From the NCBI GenBank assembly GCA_016081115.2, contig JABTTQ020002552.1:62001-126000 (forward strand): a stretch of DNA of 64,000 bases, read 5' to 3'. The notes beneath the pieces are model-generated. The model was not told the origin of the DNA. It did not search any database and saw only the letters and a program-made list of their open reading frames with translations. Below are positions 20,850 to 31,740 of this stretch, one piece after another. Source of the stretch: Rehmannia glutinosa. Taxonomy: Eukaryota > Streptophyta > Magnoliopsida > Lamiales > Orobanchaceae. The translations under genes were made by a program, and so were the position numbers. Positions within the stretch are counted from its first letter, which is position 1. The number at the start of each line of letters is the position of its first letter.

Positions 20850-21720
20850 TTTGTCAAGCTCAATGAGAGCAATTATCTTGTATGGAAGCAAAGACAAATA
20901 TGGGCGCCATTCGAGGGTATGGCTTAGAAGGTTACCTCATTTGGTTCATGCCCTATGCCGGATGAGTTTACACCATGTGCCTCTACTACTGAAGCTCCAA
21001 AAACTAATCCCTCTTATCTACAATGGAATAAGCAAGATTAATTGTTAGCCTCATGGCTATTGTCTTCTTTATCTGAAAGTATTTTAATCACACAAGTTAG
21101 TTTAAATACTTCCAAAGAAATCTGGGATTGCTTGAAAACCACCTTTGCAAATCAAAATCAAGCCAAGGTCATGCAAAGATAGGTTGCATTCTGAGACCGT
21201 AAGAAGGAAATTTTCTGAGATGAAGGATTATTTGAACAAGATCAAAAGCTGTTGTGATCTATTGGGTTACTTTGGTGAACTAGTCGGTCGGAAGGATCAA
21301 GTCATGTATGTGTTGAGTGGGATGGGACCGAGTATAACTCGTTATGGTTTACTACATCCAGGACTTGAACCTTGGAGTTTGAGTGAACTCCATGCTCTAT
21401 TACTCAGTTTTGAAAACAGATTGGAGACCTTTGAAAGTAGAAGTGTTATTTAGGATGGATCCTTCTCTGTAAATTTTGCACAAAACACTGGTAATAGGAG
21501 AGGAGGAGGAAATCATACTCCAAGAGGAAGAGGCTATTATCATAACAACAATGGAAGCAACAACAGAGATTCAAGTTTCAATGCAAACAATAGAGGAAGA
21601 GGTAGGTTTGGTGGTGCTAGAGGAAGAGGAGGCAGATTTGGAGAAAATAGACCAAGGTGCCAAATCTGTCACTATAACAATCACACTGCAGAGAGATGTG
21701 TTCTATAGAGCTGATCTAAA
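20850..21720 (+). pseudogene. Copia 2 gag
   Basis: Pieces of a Copia capsid protein. 20840-20880 reads KLNESNYLVWKQ in broken frames; 21145-21453 gives KDYLNKIKSCCDLLGYFGEL and GMGPSITRYG, the middle of the retrotransposon gag domain. 21480-21650 is rich in Gly/Arg/Asn codons in one frame, an RNA-binding tail. The zinc knuckle CQICHYNNHTAERC at about 21660-21700 has all four ligands. At least four shifts or stops separate these pieces. Confidence 0.82.
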
Positions 21721-21819
21721 TTTCACACCCAACTCTAGACTTAATTTCGGCACACAAAGAAGAAGAACACAATTATCGGAGAGTACCTTTGGCCACTCAA
21801 ATGTTAATGTTGCCAGTGT

Positions 21820-21990
21820 TTCTACTGAAGATGCTTCTCAGGATTTGAATTGGTACCCTGACTCAGGTGCTACTAATCATGTGACCTATGATATGGGTAA
21901 TCTCAATATTGCCAGTGACTATCAGGGAAATGAGAAGGTCCAAATTGGAAATGGACAAGGTTTGAAATTGCTCATTTTGGTAACTCTATA
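21820..21990 (+). pseudogene. Copia 2 protease
   Basis: LNWYPDSGATNHVTYDMGNL carries the DSG active site in its usual WYPDSGATNHVT setting, followed by KVQIGNGQGL. A shift near 21965 ends the frame before the link to the pre-integrase domain at 22048. Confidence 0.88.
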
Positions 21991-22047
21991 GTTGTACCAC
22001 CTGATTCTGATCATCATTCTAAGCATTCTTTTCTTCTTAAAAATCTT

Positions 22048-23301
22048 TTGCATGTTCCTCATATAACAAAGAATCTCATTAGTGTTAGTCAATTTGCTCA
22101 AGATAACCATGTTTTCTTTGAATTTCACCCATCTTTTTGTCTTGTTAAGGATCAATGCACAGGGAATGTTCTTCTTCAAGGATCTCTTAGAAATGGTCTC
22201 CACAGCTTTTCACTATCCAGTTCCAAGTCTTCTGCCTCACAGCCATCCTTCAGTCCAACAAATAAACACAGTCTTGTTCCTCTCTCCATCAACTCTGCAG
22301 TAGTTAGGGATAGTTTAAGTTTGGATGTTTGGCATTCTAGACTTGGGCACCCTTCATTTAAGATTGTTAAAAGGGCCCTTCACAGTTGTAATATTCCCTA
22401 TCTTGATAATGATAATCAGTATTTATGTTCTTCATGTCTTTTATCTAAATCTCACAAATTATGTTTTTCCAGTTCTAATTCACATAATTACAAACCTTTT
22501 GATCTTATTCATAGTGATTTGTGGGGACCTTCTCCCCTAAAGTCAGCTTCAGGATACTCTTATTATGTGAGTTTTATTGATGATGCTACTAGATACACTT
22601 GGCTTTATCTCTTAAAAGCTAAATCAGATACTTTCACAGCCTTTGTACATTTTAAAAAATTCATTGAAAATCAGTATCACAAAAATATTAAGATATTGCA
22701 GTCTGATGGGGGAGGTGAATTCAAATCACTATCTAATTATCTTTCTTCCCATGGCATTCTACATCACTTTTCTTGCCCTTACAAACCCCAACAAAATGGG
22801 CTTGCTGAGAGAAAACACAGAAATATTGTTGAGGTTGGTCTAGCCTTAATGGTCCACAGCAAAATGCCTAAAAAATACTGGAATGCATCCTTCACTAGTG
22901 TTGCATATTTGATCAATAGAACACCTTCTAAACCTCTCCTATTTCAAACACCTTTTGAAGCCTTGACTGGTCATAAGCCTCATCTCTTTCATCTTAGAGT
23001 CTTTGGTTGCCTGTGTTATCCTTATCTAAGGCCATATAATAAACACAAACTTGAGTACAGGAGTCAACCTTCAGTTTTTCTTGGTTACAGTTGTCAGCAC
23101 AAAGGATATAAGGTTCTCTTTCCTAACAACAAGGTTATTATTACCAGGCATCTTGTTTTTAATGAATCCAAATTCCCTTTTCATACTGAAAGCAAACAAG
23201 GTGATCAAACTCATGATCTTGCTGACTTACATACCACCACTACCTTTCCAAATTCCCAAATACCTCTTGTTCAATCCTCTTTTCCTCATAATCCACGATG
23301 A
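22048..23301 (+). pseudogene. Copia 2 pre-integrase and integrase
   Basis: A 417-codon open frame, the longest in this element. It has VWHSRLGHPSFKIVKRAL (zinc-region start), CSSCLLSKSHKL (cysteines), SDLWGPSPLKSASGYSYYVS (first acid of DDE), ILQSDGGGEFKSL (second acid) and PYKPQQNGLAERKHRNIVEV (glutamate region), then FGCLCYPYLRPYNKHKLEYR and VFLGYSCQHKGYKVL. All catalytic positions are visible. It is cut off from the protease by a shift and from reverse transcriptase by a stop at 23299. Confidence 0.92.
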
Positions 23302-23310
23302 TAGCGATTC

Positions 23311-24288
23311 TTGACTAATAACACCCTTGTAGTCTCTCCTCATCAGCACACTTCTATGGACTCTTCCAGTTCTAACACTCCTCATTCTTCCACCAATTCT
23401 ACAGCTCTTATTTCTCTAGAAGAGGGTGGTCAATTATATGTGCATTTACCAATAAAACCTAATGATCAAACTAATTCTATTTCTACTAATGAACCTTTTC
23501 AGTCTGTTCCTAGTGATGTTGCATGTAATACAGTTTCTCATCATATGATCACTCGTTCCAAAGCTGGTGTATATAAGCCCAAGATCTTCACATCTCAGTT
23601 ACTTGAAGAACCATAGTCCATCCATGAGGCCTTATCCACACCAGAATGGAAACATGCTATGACACAAGAGTATGATGCTCTTATTAAGAATCAGATCTGG
23701 ACTCTGTGTTCCCTGCCTAGCAACAAACATGTGATTGGTTGTCGATGGGTATTTAAGACTAAAAGCAATGTTGATGGGAGTCTTGCTAAATACCAAGCTA
23801 AATTAGTAGCAAAGGGGTACACTCAATCTTTGGGGTTTTATTATACTGAAACTTTCAGTCCAGTGGTCAAACCAGCTACTATTCGAATTGTGCTGAGTAT
23901 TGCTCTATCCCAAGCTTGGCACATTAGACAGCTAGATGTTGCTAATGCCTTTTTAAATGGTGAACTTGATACAAAATTACATATGGAACAGCCTCCTGGC
24001 TTTATTCAGGGTTATTCAGCCTCTCTTGTGTGTAAGTTGAAGAAATCCCTTTATGGCCTTAAACAGGCATCCAGGGCATGGACAATCAAATTTGCCAGTG
24101 TTCTCCTTCAGTTGGCCTTCTCTGCTGCAAAGTCTGATAATTCCTCGTATTACAGACACAATAAGGGATCTTGCATACGTATTCTAGCCTATGTAGATGA
24201 TATTGTGATTACAGGGAGCCAAGAAACTAGAATTCGGGTTGTGATAGATGAGATGCATAAGTTCTTTTCTCTCAAAGACTTGGGGTAG
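23311..24288 (+). pseudogene. Copia 2 reverse transcriptase
   Basis: 23311-23616 is the Ser/Thr-rich linker ending HHMITRSKAGVYKPKIFTSQ, then a TAG at 23614-23616. 23659-24288 is the polymerase: IGCRWVFKTKSNVDGSLAKY, FSPVVKPATIRIVLSIALSQ, QLDVANAFLNGELDTKL, LYGLKQASRAW and the catalytic AYVDDIVITG near 24185-24215. The first motif's FARLVAKGYTQ region reads LAKYQAKLVAKGYTQ. A TAG at 24286-24288 interrupts SLKDLG before LNYFLGVEI. Confidence 0.9.
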
Positions 24289-25110
24289 CTGAATTATTTT
24301 CTTGGAGTTGAGATCACACACAAACCAGGTGGCCTATTCCTCAGTCAGAAGAAGTATGTGATGGATTTATTAGTCAAAGCAGGGATGAAAGATGCTAAGG
24401 GACTTTCTACACTTATGGTGAGCTCTCCTTTTTTATCAAAATTTGATGGCAATCCTATTTCTGATGGCAAGTTGTACAGGAGTATTGTACCTGAGATCAG
24501 TTTTAGTGTTAACCGTGTGAGACAATTCATGCAAAATCCATTGGACAAGCTTTGGAAGGCTGTAAAAAGGATCTTAAGGTATTTGGCTAGAACTTTAGAT
24601 TATGGTTTAAATTTCACGGCATCCTCCTAACTTCATCTTCAAGCATTTGCTGATGTTGATTGGGCTTCAGATCTTGATGACAGAAGAAGCACCTCAAGAT
24701 ATTGTGTATTCTTGGGAAATAATCTGATTTCATGGAGTTCCAAGAAACAACTAATAGTTTCAAGATCTAGTACGAAAGTTGAATATAGAAGCTTAGCCTT
24801 GGTTGCTTGTGATATCTTGTGGATTCAATCCTTACTCAGTGACCTAAAGTTTTCTTTGGCTAGAAAAGCAGTTGTTTGGATGGATAATCTTGGGGATATC
24901 TCTCTAGCAGGCAATCCAATACATCATGCTAGAACTAAGCATTTGGAAATCGATTTGCACTTCATCAGGGACAAAGTAGCTGATAATTTGATTGGTGTTC
25001 AGTATGTACCTTCCTTGGATCAAATTGGTGATATTATCACCAAACCTCTCACAGGCCAATTCTTCACTCGGCTTCGAAATAAATTGAAATTTTTCCCTCA
25101 AGCCTCTTTC
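24289..25110 (+). pseudogene. Copia 2 RNase H
   Basis: LNYFLGVEITHKPGG leads into 24358-24630 (YLARTLDYGLNFTASS), a TAA near 24628, then FADVDWASDLDDRRSTS, the RNase H start, and 24712-25110 with ISWSSKKQLIVSRSSTKVEY, HHARTKHLEIDLHFIRDKVA and IGDIITKPLTGQFFTRLRNK. The SSTKVEY stretch departs from the usual SSTEAEY. Ends about 15 bp before the polypurine tract. Confidence 0.88.
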
Positions 25111-25124
25111 GAATTGAGGGGGAA
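25111..25124 (+). other. Copia 2 polypurine tract
   Basis: GAATTGAGGGGGAA immediately precedes the 3' LTR. Confidence 0.85.
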
Positions 25125-25443
25125 TGAAAGCAAACAAGACCTTGCTGAATTAGCTGGATAACATCACTGATTGCAAAGATTCCATCTTCACTGAATAGTA
25201 TAGGATTATTAGCTCATTATTAGTAATGATTAGTTGGTTACAAGATGATAGCTTAGATGGTGACACTTGTATGGCTTGGATTGCTTTTATGTACTATAAG
25301 TACCCGGTCGTACTGTTACATTGAATCATCCAATGAAATATACATTTTGCACCAGAAATTATTCCTAGTATTGGCTCTGTCATCCTTTGTACCTCTGCTG
25401 CATTCATTCCTTTAGCAATGGAATGGAATGTGATTTTCTCACA
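25125..25443 (+). repeat. Copia 2 3' LTR
   Basis: 319 bp, pairs with 20383-20701; followed by CTTGC (25444-25448). Confidence 0.93.
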
Positions 25444-25448
25444 CTTGC

Positions 25449-25986
25449 ATCCTGGATTATTCACACCTTTTGTAGATTTTTGGTAACTTATATTATTCCA
25501 CTTGGTTCTAAGCTTCATTTTTTTTTCAATTATTCAATTAGCATATTGTGCTACAACCTTTTAGACTTTTAGACCTTTATATATATGTGTAATATTCCAT
25601 ACACTCGTAATTTTCACATGTTTGGAAAGTGCAAAGTTGGAAGAAACATAAAAGGACAACACTAATACTGGAAGTCTATTCTAAAATTTTCATTTTCCCT
25701 CAGACTAACTTTATGTCATCATACTCATAAAAAAGGTTTCCAATTTTAATGTGGAATAAGCCACAATATTAGCCGTGCAACCAAGAAAATGCACGGAATA
25801 AAAATCGTGCTATATAGAAAAAAATAATTTAAAGAAATTAGCAAGATCAAAACCTACTCTGCGACATGTTGATTTTTGAAGAGAGAAGGAAGAAGAAAAA
25901 TATTTGTGGTTCAGTCTTTTGGCCTACATCCATGGACAAAATGGCCAAAGGTATAACACTTTCATTTCTCTCTTACTTTTAGAGTT
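25449..25986. repeat. Segmental duplication copy A, middle block
   Basis: Matches 50600-51080 of copy B (shared stretches include GGAAAGTGCAAAGTTGGAAG and GAATAAGCCACA). No gene is seen. Confidence 0.82.
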
Positions 25987-25994
25987 ACAATATG

Positions 25995-26669
25995 TAGGGA
26001 TCGCATGAAACCCGCCCTGATGAGGCGGGTCTAGACCCGGATAAACGGGTCTTGGGGCGGGTCTCGGGTCCAAGGTTACAAAACTCTCCGAGGTCCGGGC
26101 GAGTCCGAGGTCAATAGGAGCGCCGGACCCACCCTGCATGTTAATTTTTATTAAATTTTTAAATATCTATTAAAATATTTTTGCATTGTTTATTTTAAAA
26201 TTTGAGTGTTATATGTTTAAAAATATTTGTTGAGTACTAATATAATATTATTTACTTTTAAAGTTTAATTTATTAATATAATATCTTATAATATTCTACT
26301 TTGAATATTTATTTTAAGTATTAGTTGAGTACTATGCAGTATACCAATAGTATTTTTTTTTTAAAAAAATCTTAATAGTAGCAAATTCTAAAAAATAGTT
26401 ATAATAAGTTGCATAATTATATTTATTTATTTATTTTTTAACCTATTGGCATTTGATTACTTTTGAAAATTTGGCAACAAATAGAAAAATATAAATTATT
26501 ATGATTTAAAAAATATATTTGGCGGTTTTAGCGGGTCTAGACCCGCCCCGGCGGGTTTTGAGGTGGGGCGGGGCGGGTCTTGAGACGGGGCAGGGCGGGT
26601 CCTGGGTCTTACTTCTCCTTGGCGGGGCGGGTCCCGGGTTTGGCCAAACCCGCCCCGTTGCCATCCCTA
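25995..26669. mobile_element. hAT-like non-autonomous element with GC-rich ends
   Basis: Starts TAGGGATCGCATGAAACCCG and ends CGCCCCGTTGCCATCCCTA. The flanks ACAATATG (25987-25994) and ACAATAGC (26670-26677) look like a diverged 8-bp target duplication. About 110-150 bp at each end is GC-rich with repeated GCGGGTC / GACCCGC; the core is over 400 bp of AT-rich sequence. Copy B keeps the empty site near 51070-51080. Confidence 0.78.
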
Positions 26670-26680
26670 ACAATAGCAGC

Positions 26681-26686
<6 letters not shown>

Positions 26687-26717
<31 letters not shown>
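26687..26717. repeat. (TG)n microsatellite
   Basis: About 15 TG units just right of the hAT-like element; absent from copy B. Confidence 0.9.
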
Positions 26718-26723
<6 letters not shown>

Positions 26724-27270
26724 TATGAGTGAAATAAATATACAAGGAAAGAAACCATTATGTGAAGAGATCGTCCATATCAATTTACATTAATATTAAA
26801 TGTTATGCTATCTCAACAAATCAATTCAAAATTGGTTTTGGTTCATTATGATTCTCAACAAATATTTTGGTGTCTGTGAGCTTAAAGATGAAACCTCGAA
26901 CTTTTTAAAACAATATTACTAATTGTTTTAATATTATATTTATTTTTCTGAAAATAACATGACATAAATGTTATCTCAAATGTCACTACCAAGTAGTGAA
27001 GTATCATATATCCAATATGCTTCTAAGAAAGTCTAAAAGGCAATAAAAACAATGATTATTGACTACATCTATTTTGTCACTAACATAATATTTGTACTTC
27101 AGATAATCTATTGCATCTATTCAGAGCATCTAAATAACCCGTTAAACATGACTATATGCACCAAATTAAACTATTAATTCAAAAGGTTGTTCTTCTTTTT
27201 TAAGCTAAGCTCGTTTGTTTTTTTAATAATCCAAAATTTAATTCAAATTTTGATGATTCATTTCTCAGAT
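26718..27270. repeat. Segmental duplication copy A, upstream flank of the pectinesterase-like pseudogene
   Basis: Matches about 51085-51631. AT-rich 5' flank with no clear promoter element; a pyrimidine-rich tract ending TTCTCAG just before the ATG resembles a splice acceptor, as in copy B (TTTCCCAG). Confidence 0.7.
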
Positions 27271-28687
27271 ATGAATGTACCATCCACTTCTGCTACTGCT
27301 TCACGTTTGATATCAAACGATACCAATGGTTCTTGTGTTGACATCGAAATGGATGTCGAGTTCCAATCATCCGCACCACCAACACATGTTCCTACATCGC
27401 CATCTATTCAATCATCCATACAACCACGTTTTCCAAGCCCTATTCGATCGTCCACACCACCATCCATTCCAGAAACACCATTTCAATTAAGAGGATCAAG
27501 AGACATTAATGGATGCTTTGATATTTAAAACACTGATTTTGTTAATGTCAGCCCTCTAATAGTTTTACCCTCTTCTGAAAATAATGTGCAACACTGAATT
27601 AACTGGCGGAGAGTTATAAAAGTTATATTGTATTCCATAATTATTATCCTAGGTCTATTAGGTATATTGTATTTTATACCAAGAGAACTAAAAAAAATCC
27701 CGAGTGCGAAGTTAACATCACTATTTCTAAAGATGGAAAATCTAATTTTACAATGATATCTGAAGCAGTGGAAGCTTGCCCGACTTACAGCCCATACAGA
27801 GAGTGTATCTTTATTGGGGTAGGGGAATACCATGAAATGGTAAAGATTGGTCATGAAAAAACCAATCTCGTTCTGATGGGAGAAGGGATTGGGAGGACTA
27901 CAATATCCTCAAATATTAGCATACATGACTCTGTCACGCCACAAGCAACATCATGTAAGCATTTATTTTTGCAGTTGAGTTGAATATCTTTAAATGTTAA
28001 TAAAAGAATCCTAAATATTTTAAAAACCAATATGCAGTTATTGATGGTGAAGAATTCCTGGCTCAAGATCTAACCATTGTAAGTACCGTAATGCATGGGA
28101 TGGCAGTCGAGAACTGGGCAAAGAATTCAGTTTTCTTTAGGTGTAGAATAGAGGGCGCAAATTCAAACCTACATGTCAAAGGTGAAAACCAATTTTACCG
28201 TAGTTGCCAGCTTTATGGTAAAAATAATTTGGTCTATGGAGTTGCACGTGCCTTCTTTAAAAAGTGTGAGTTTCGTAGCGAGAAGTCATATCCTATAGAA
28301 ACGATTGTGTTCTGGAGCCAATCTTCTGGTTCTTTGATTTTCAAAAGTAGCTTTTCATTCCACCATTGTGCATTCAATGTCGATAAAATTCGAAATAACT
28401 CAGAGACGATATTTCTAGGTAGTTCATAAGGGAATCGTGTGTCTTTTGTTATTATGCAATCCTATTTGGATGCATCAGCGGGTGGATACTTCCTAGGTAC
28501 TTCTCCTCCGAACACTACCTATTATGCGATTTTCGGCAATGTTGGAGGTGGTGCAACTACAAATATACCACCTTTTGTCCATATGTTAGATATTGAAACT
28601 GCTTTTAAGTTTTCATTAAGAGTGTTCCTAGATGGGGGTGACTGGATACCACGAGGGGTGGAATATGATTTAGACTTACGTAAATGA
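27271..28687 (+). pseudogene. Pectin-methylesterase-like pseudogene, copy A
   Basis: From MNVPSTSATASRL the product would have a Ser/Pro-rich N-terminus (27271-27530), a membrane helix (about 27605-27680), then a pectinesterase domain: NFTMISEAVEACPTYSPYRE, TNLVLMGEGIGRTTIS, and after an intron (27955-28037, GT..AG) FLAQDLTIVSTVMHGMAVEN, NQFYRSCQLYGKNNLVYGVA, MQSYLDASAGGYF. Family catalytic positions are gone: QDTL reads NSNL, the VDFIFG aspartate reads N (KNNLVYG), and GRPWK is not recognisable. Breaks: TAA at 27526, TGA near 27595 (CGA in copy B), a frame change near 27690, and TAA at 28427-28429 (TTA in copy B). No fused inhibitor domain. It was a catalytically dead homologue before it decayed. 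Confidence 0.85.
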
Positions 28688-28837
28688 TAGTTTAATTAAA
28701 GTCTTTAATTAATTTGTATATATTTGTTGTAAATTAAAGTACATTATATTTTAGTGAATCGTCTTTTTGATTTTTGTTATCTCATTATTTTGTCAGAAAT
28801 GTATCAATAAATAGTACAATATGCTTGTAGAGAATTT

Positions 28838-29366
28838 TTACCCTAGCAAATTTGCAATAATTGCATTTATTTCACCAAACTGCTCTAAACGGTAATTCCC
28901 ATCTGTGAGTGGGGATTTGTATGATGGTGGTTTTTTGAATGCATCTTCACATTGATAACCATCTTCATAGACATTTTCTTCTTTCAAATTAAGATCTATG
29001 TACTTTCCACACTTCAAATCACCTATTGCGTCTCTCAAAACATGTATAGCATCTGCGTAGTATGTATCACATGTGCCAATACGTGATCTTAGTAGATGAT
29101 TCTTTTCAGACAGTAAGAGCGAGTGAATCTTGAGTTTAGTACTGTGGCACTGTAAACCCCAAGTCGATCGTTACAGGCCCAGGTTAAAAAAGTCTACGTT
29201 TTTAGTATGAGGATCTGATCCAAGAACCCTCATGCATGCAAAAAGCTAGTTCATGAGTCTGATGACAAACATCTTTAAGTACGGTAGCACTTGCAAATAA
29301 TTTTCCACTGATTAAGAGCACCAAATTTAAGAGGTAAATATATGAAAATGAATTATAGAGAGACAT
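28838..29366 (-). pseudogene. Pectin methylesterase inhibitor (PMEI/invertase inhibitor family), decayed
   Basis: PMEI proteins are small secreted helix bundles that block pectin methylesterases. From ATG 29366 a hydrophobic signal peptide (YIYLLNLVLLISGKLFASA) is followed by VLKDVCHQTHELAFC, the family's first cysteine pair. Later come IGTCDTYYADAIHVLRDAIG and YQCEDAFKK, the third and fourth cysteines, and an ending FGEINAIIANLLG. Length is about 176 codons, right for the family. One frame change near 29235 and a TAA at 29171-29173 break it. It converges on the pectinesterase-like pseudogene, 150 bp away, and lies just outside the duplicated segment, so copy B lacks it. Confidence 0.78.
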
Positions 29367-29682
29367 TGTCAGTTTTTGTGTCGACCAAAAAGTATTGTTT
29401 TTGGCACTCATATAGATTTTTTCGAGTAAGAAGCATAATGCCTATTAATTGTCTTAAATCTTTATGTTGGTTTACGAGAATTCTTAACTGTGGTAATCGA
29501 ATCCATTGTAATATTTGTGAATGGTGTTGTTGCTATTGCTAATACTCGTGATTTGTAATTTCATAGTTATATATAACAGCCTTTTTGGCAGTGTAATATA
29601 TTACCATTCACTTTTAGAGATTATATATAGTGAGTTTTACTCGATAATTACAATAAGTGATCTAGAGCAATCCCAGTTATAC
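29367..29682. repeat. PMEI upstream flank, part duplicated at 34800-35015
   Basis: Holds ACTCGTGATTTGTAATTTC and GGCAGTGTAATATA blocks that recur in order near 34940-35005. No promoter motif was confirmed. Confidence 0.6.
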
Positions 29683-29687
29683 CATTC
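29683..29687. repeat. Target-site duplication of Copia 3, left copy (CATTC)
   Basis: CATTC recurs at 34594-34598, after the outermost LTR. Confidence 0.85.
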
Positions 29688-29892
29688 TGTTAAAAGTGTA
29701 GAGAAAATGAAAATATAAAAGAGTTTTATTGATCATGAATCTAAAAATGAAATTACAGAGGCTGGGGTCCTGTATTTATACACAAGAGTAGCTTGAAATC
29801 TAACCTAGATTGTAACAGAATTGTAACTGATTTTTAACAGAAGAAACCACCGTGTAATTAACTTAACCGCCAGTTAGTTGCTTCTTCCAATA
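29688..29892 (-). repeat. Copia 3 3' LTR
   Basis: 205 bp; the minus-strand TATA box is the complement of GTATTTATAC near 29773. The RNase H frame ends at 29874, inside this LTR. Confidence 0.92.
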
Positions 29893-30830
29893 TGCCCTGT
29901 TGCAAAGTGAACCGGGGATGAGATGAGACCAAGTTTCTGACACAATGAGCTAAATCTGGAGGTGGAGAGAGGTTTAGTAAGGATGCCTGCCACCTGATCT
30001 TCAGATGGTACATGCCGAACATCAACTTCCCTATTTCTGACCTTGTCCCGTATGAAATGAACATCTATTTCTATGTGCTTGGTACGAGCGTGACAAACCG
30101 GATTTAAGGCTAGAGTGAGAGCTCTAATATTGTCAGTCCAAAGGAGTGAGGGAGGAGAGAATACCAAGCCCAATTCATTGAAGAGAGATTGAATCCACAC
30201 AAGCTTAGTGGTAGCAAGAGCTAAGGCTCTATATTCGCTCTCTGTGACAACATGTTGTTTCTTGGAGCTCCAGGCAAGAACATTCGACCCAATAAAAATG
30301 CAATATCCACTAGTGGAGCGGCGGTCATCAACGCAACTGGCCCAATCCGCATCCGCATAGCCTTGAAGAGACCACCGGGAGACAGGCTGGAAAAATAGCC
30401 CATAGTGTAAACTACCCTGAAGGTACCGGAGAACCCTCTTACAAATCTTCCAATGATTTATAGTCGGGCAGTAGAGAAATTGACTGAGTTTGTTGACCAC
30501 AAAAGAGATATACGGGCGAGTCATGTTGAGGTATTGAAGAGCTCCAACTGTGCTTCGAAATAAGAAAGGATTTTCAAATGGAGCACTATCTGTGAGGCTA
30601 AGTTTGGAGTTGCTGCAGATAGGTGTAGGGGCTGGCTTGCAACTGCTCATTCCAACTTTGTTAAGAAGATCCCTGATGTATTTAGTTTGAACCAGATGAA
30701 TGCCTTTAGAAGTTCGAATTGTCTCTAGACCAAGGAAATAATGGACTGCACCCAAATCCTTGAGAGAAAAGGTTTGATTAAGCTATTGTATAAGAGTGGA
30801 GATGTAAGTTACACTATCACCTGTGATGAG
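29874..30830 (-). pseudogene. Copia 3 RNase H and end of reverse transcriptase
   Basis: 29874-30755 is a 293-codon frame: AVHYFLGLETIRTSKGIHLV, GYADADWASCVDDRRSTSGY (RNase H start), AWSSKKQHVVTESEYRALAL, HARTKHIEIDVHFIRDKVRN and VAGILTKPLSTSRFSSLCQK. Compared with the family the SSTEAEY stretch reads VTESEY, and ADI reads AGI. Immediately upstream, VYVDDILITGDS (about 30795-30835) holds the catalytic YVDD and is followed by a stop near 30783. Confidence 0.9.
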
Positions 30831-30837
30831 TATATCA

Positions 30838-31740
30838 TCAACATACACAAGAACCCTGATGATGAAGATAGAACAAAGAAGAATCAGACACTGAACTTTT
30901 GAACCCCACTAAGATCAAAAAACCTTTTAGCTTGTCATACCAAGCTTTTGGAGCCTGTTTCAGTCCATATAGGGCTTTAACCAATCTACAAACATGATTG
31001 GGATGTTGCGGATTCACATAACCCTGAAGTTGAACCATGTACACTGGTTCATGTAAGTCCCCATTCAAAAAAGCATTGTTGACATCCACCTGGTGAATAT
31101 GCCAACCCTTAGTAACAGCCAAGGTGAACATGAGCCTGATTGTAAGAGGTTTCACCACAGGGCTGAAAGTATCAAAAGAATCCACTCTCGCAAGTTGTTC
31201 AAAACCCCTAGCAACAAGTCTAGCCTTCAATCTTTCAACAGATCCATCTGATTTGTGTTTTACTTTAAATATCCACTTGTTACTAATAAGGTGAATATGA
31301 TTAGAAGGAGGGACCAATTCCCAAGTGTGATTCCTCAGTAGAGAATTGTATTCCTCATCCATTGCAATTTTCCAATGTGGCAGATATAAGGCTTCAGTGG
31401 CATTGACAGGTTCAGAAACAGAAGAAGGAAGAGAAATGGAGAAGATTTTTGGTTTGAAAATCCCACTTTTGGACCTGGTATGCATGGGATGATGGTTGAT
31501 GTGTTGAATGGGTGGTGAAGCATTTGAGACAGGAGGTGAAGAAGTAAATACAGAGGCTGGAGAATGAGGCACAACTGGAGATAAGGGTGCTGGGAGAAGT
31601 GCAGGAGACAGGGCTACTGCTGGAATGAGGGGTTGTGGGGAGAGTGGGGATGATGATACAGGAGAAGTTTGAGGAGGATAAGGGTGTGCAGGGAGTGGGA
31701 GTACAGGTAGAGAAGATTAAGTACATGAAGTAGGAGGATT
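30838..31740 (-). pseudogene. Copia 3 reverse transcriptase, N-terminal part
   Basis: 31572 down to 30838 reads HHPMHTRSKSGIFKPK (linker end), ISNKWIFKVKHKSDGSVERL, ARLVARGFEQ, FSPVVKPLTIRLMFTLAVTK, HQVDVNNAFLNGDLHEPVYM and CRLVKALYGLKQAPKAWYDK. The frame ends just before the YVDD box, so one shift near 30840 separates the motifs. A proline- and serine-rich linker precedes it to about 31740. Confidence 0.9.

Larger units (their letters stand above)
20383..25443 (+). mobile_element. Copia 2: complete but decayed LTR retrotransposon
   Basis: A 5.06-kb plus-strand Copia element with two 319-bp LTRs (TGAAAGCA..TTCTCACA), target duplication CTTGC, primer site TGGTACCAGAGC at 20702-20713 and polypurine tract before the 3' LTR. 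Gag, protease, integrase, reverse transcriptase and RNase H follow in Copia order, broken by several stops and shifts. It sits only in copy A of the segmental duplication; copy B near 50582-50600 shows the uninterrupted site, so insertion is later than the duplication. Confidence 0.95.

Noticed and set aside
26519..26719. Gly-rich frame ending in a Cys-Val run
   Set aside because: Translation of GC-rich hAT ends and the (TG)n tract.
27187..27270. In-frame ATG upstream of the pectinesterase-like pseudogene start (and 51548 in copy B)
   Set aside because: The upstream part translates a T-rich tract and is followed by a splice-acceptor-like TTCTCAG just before the second ATG; the shared conserved sequence begins at the later ATG.
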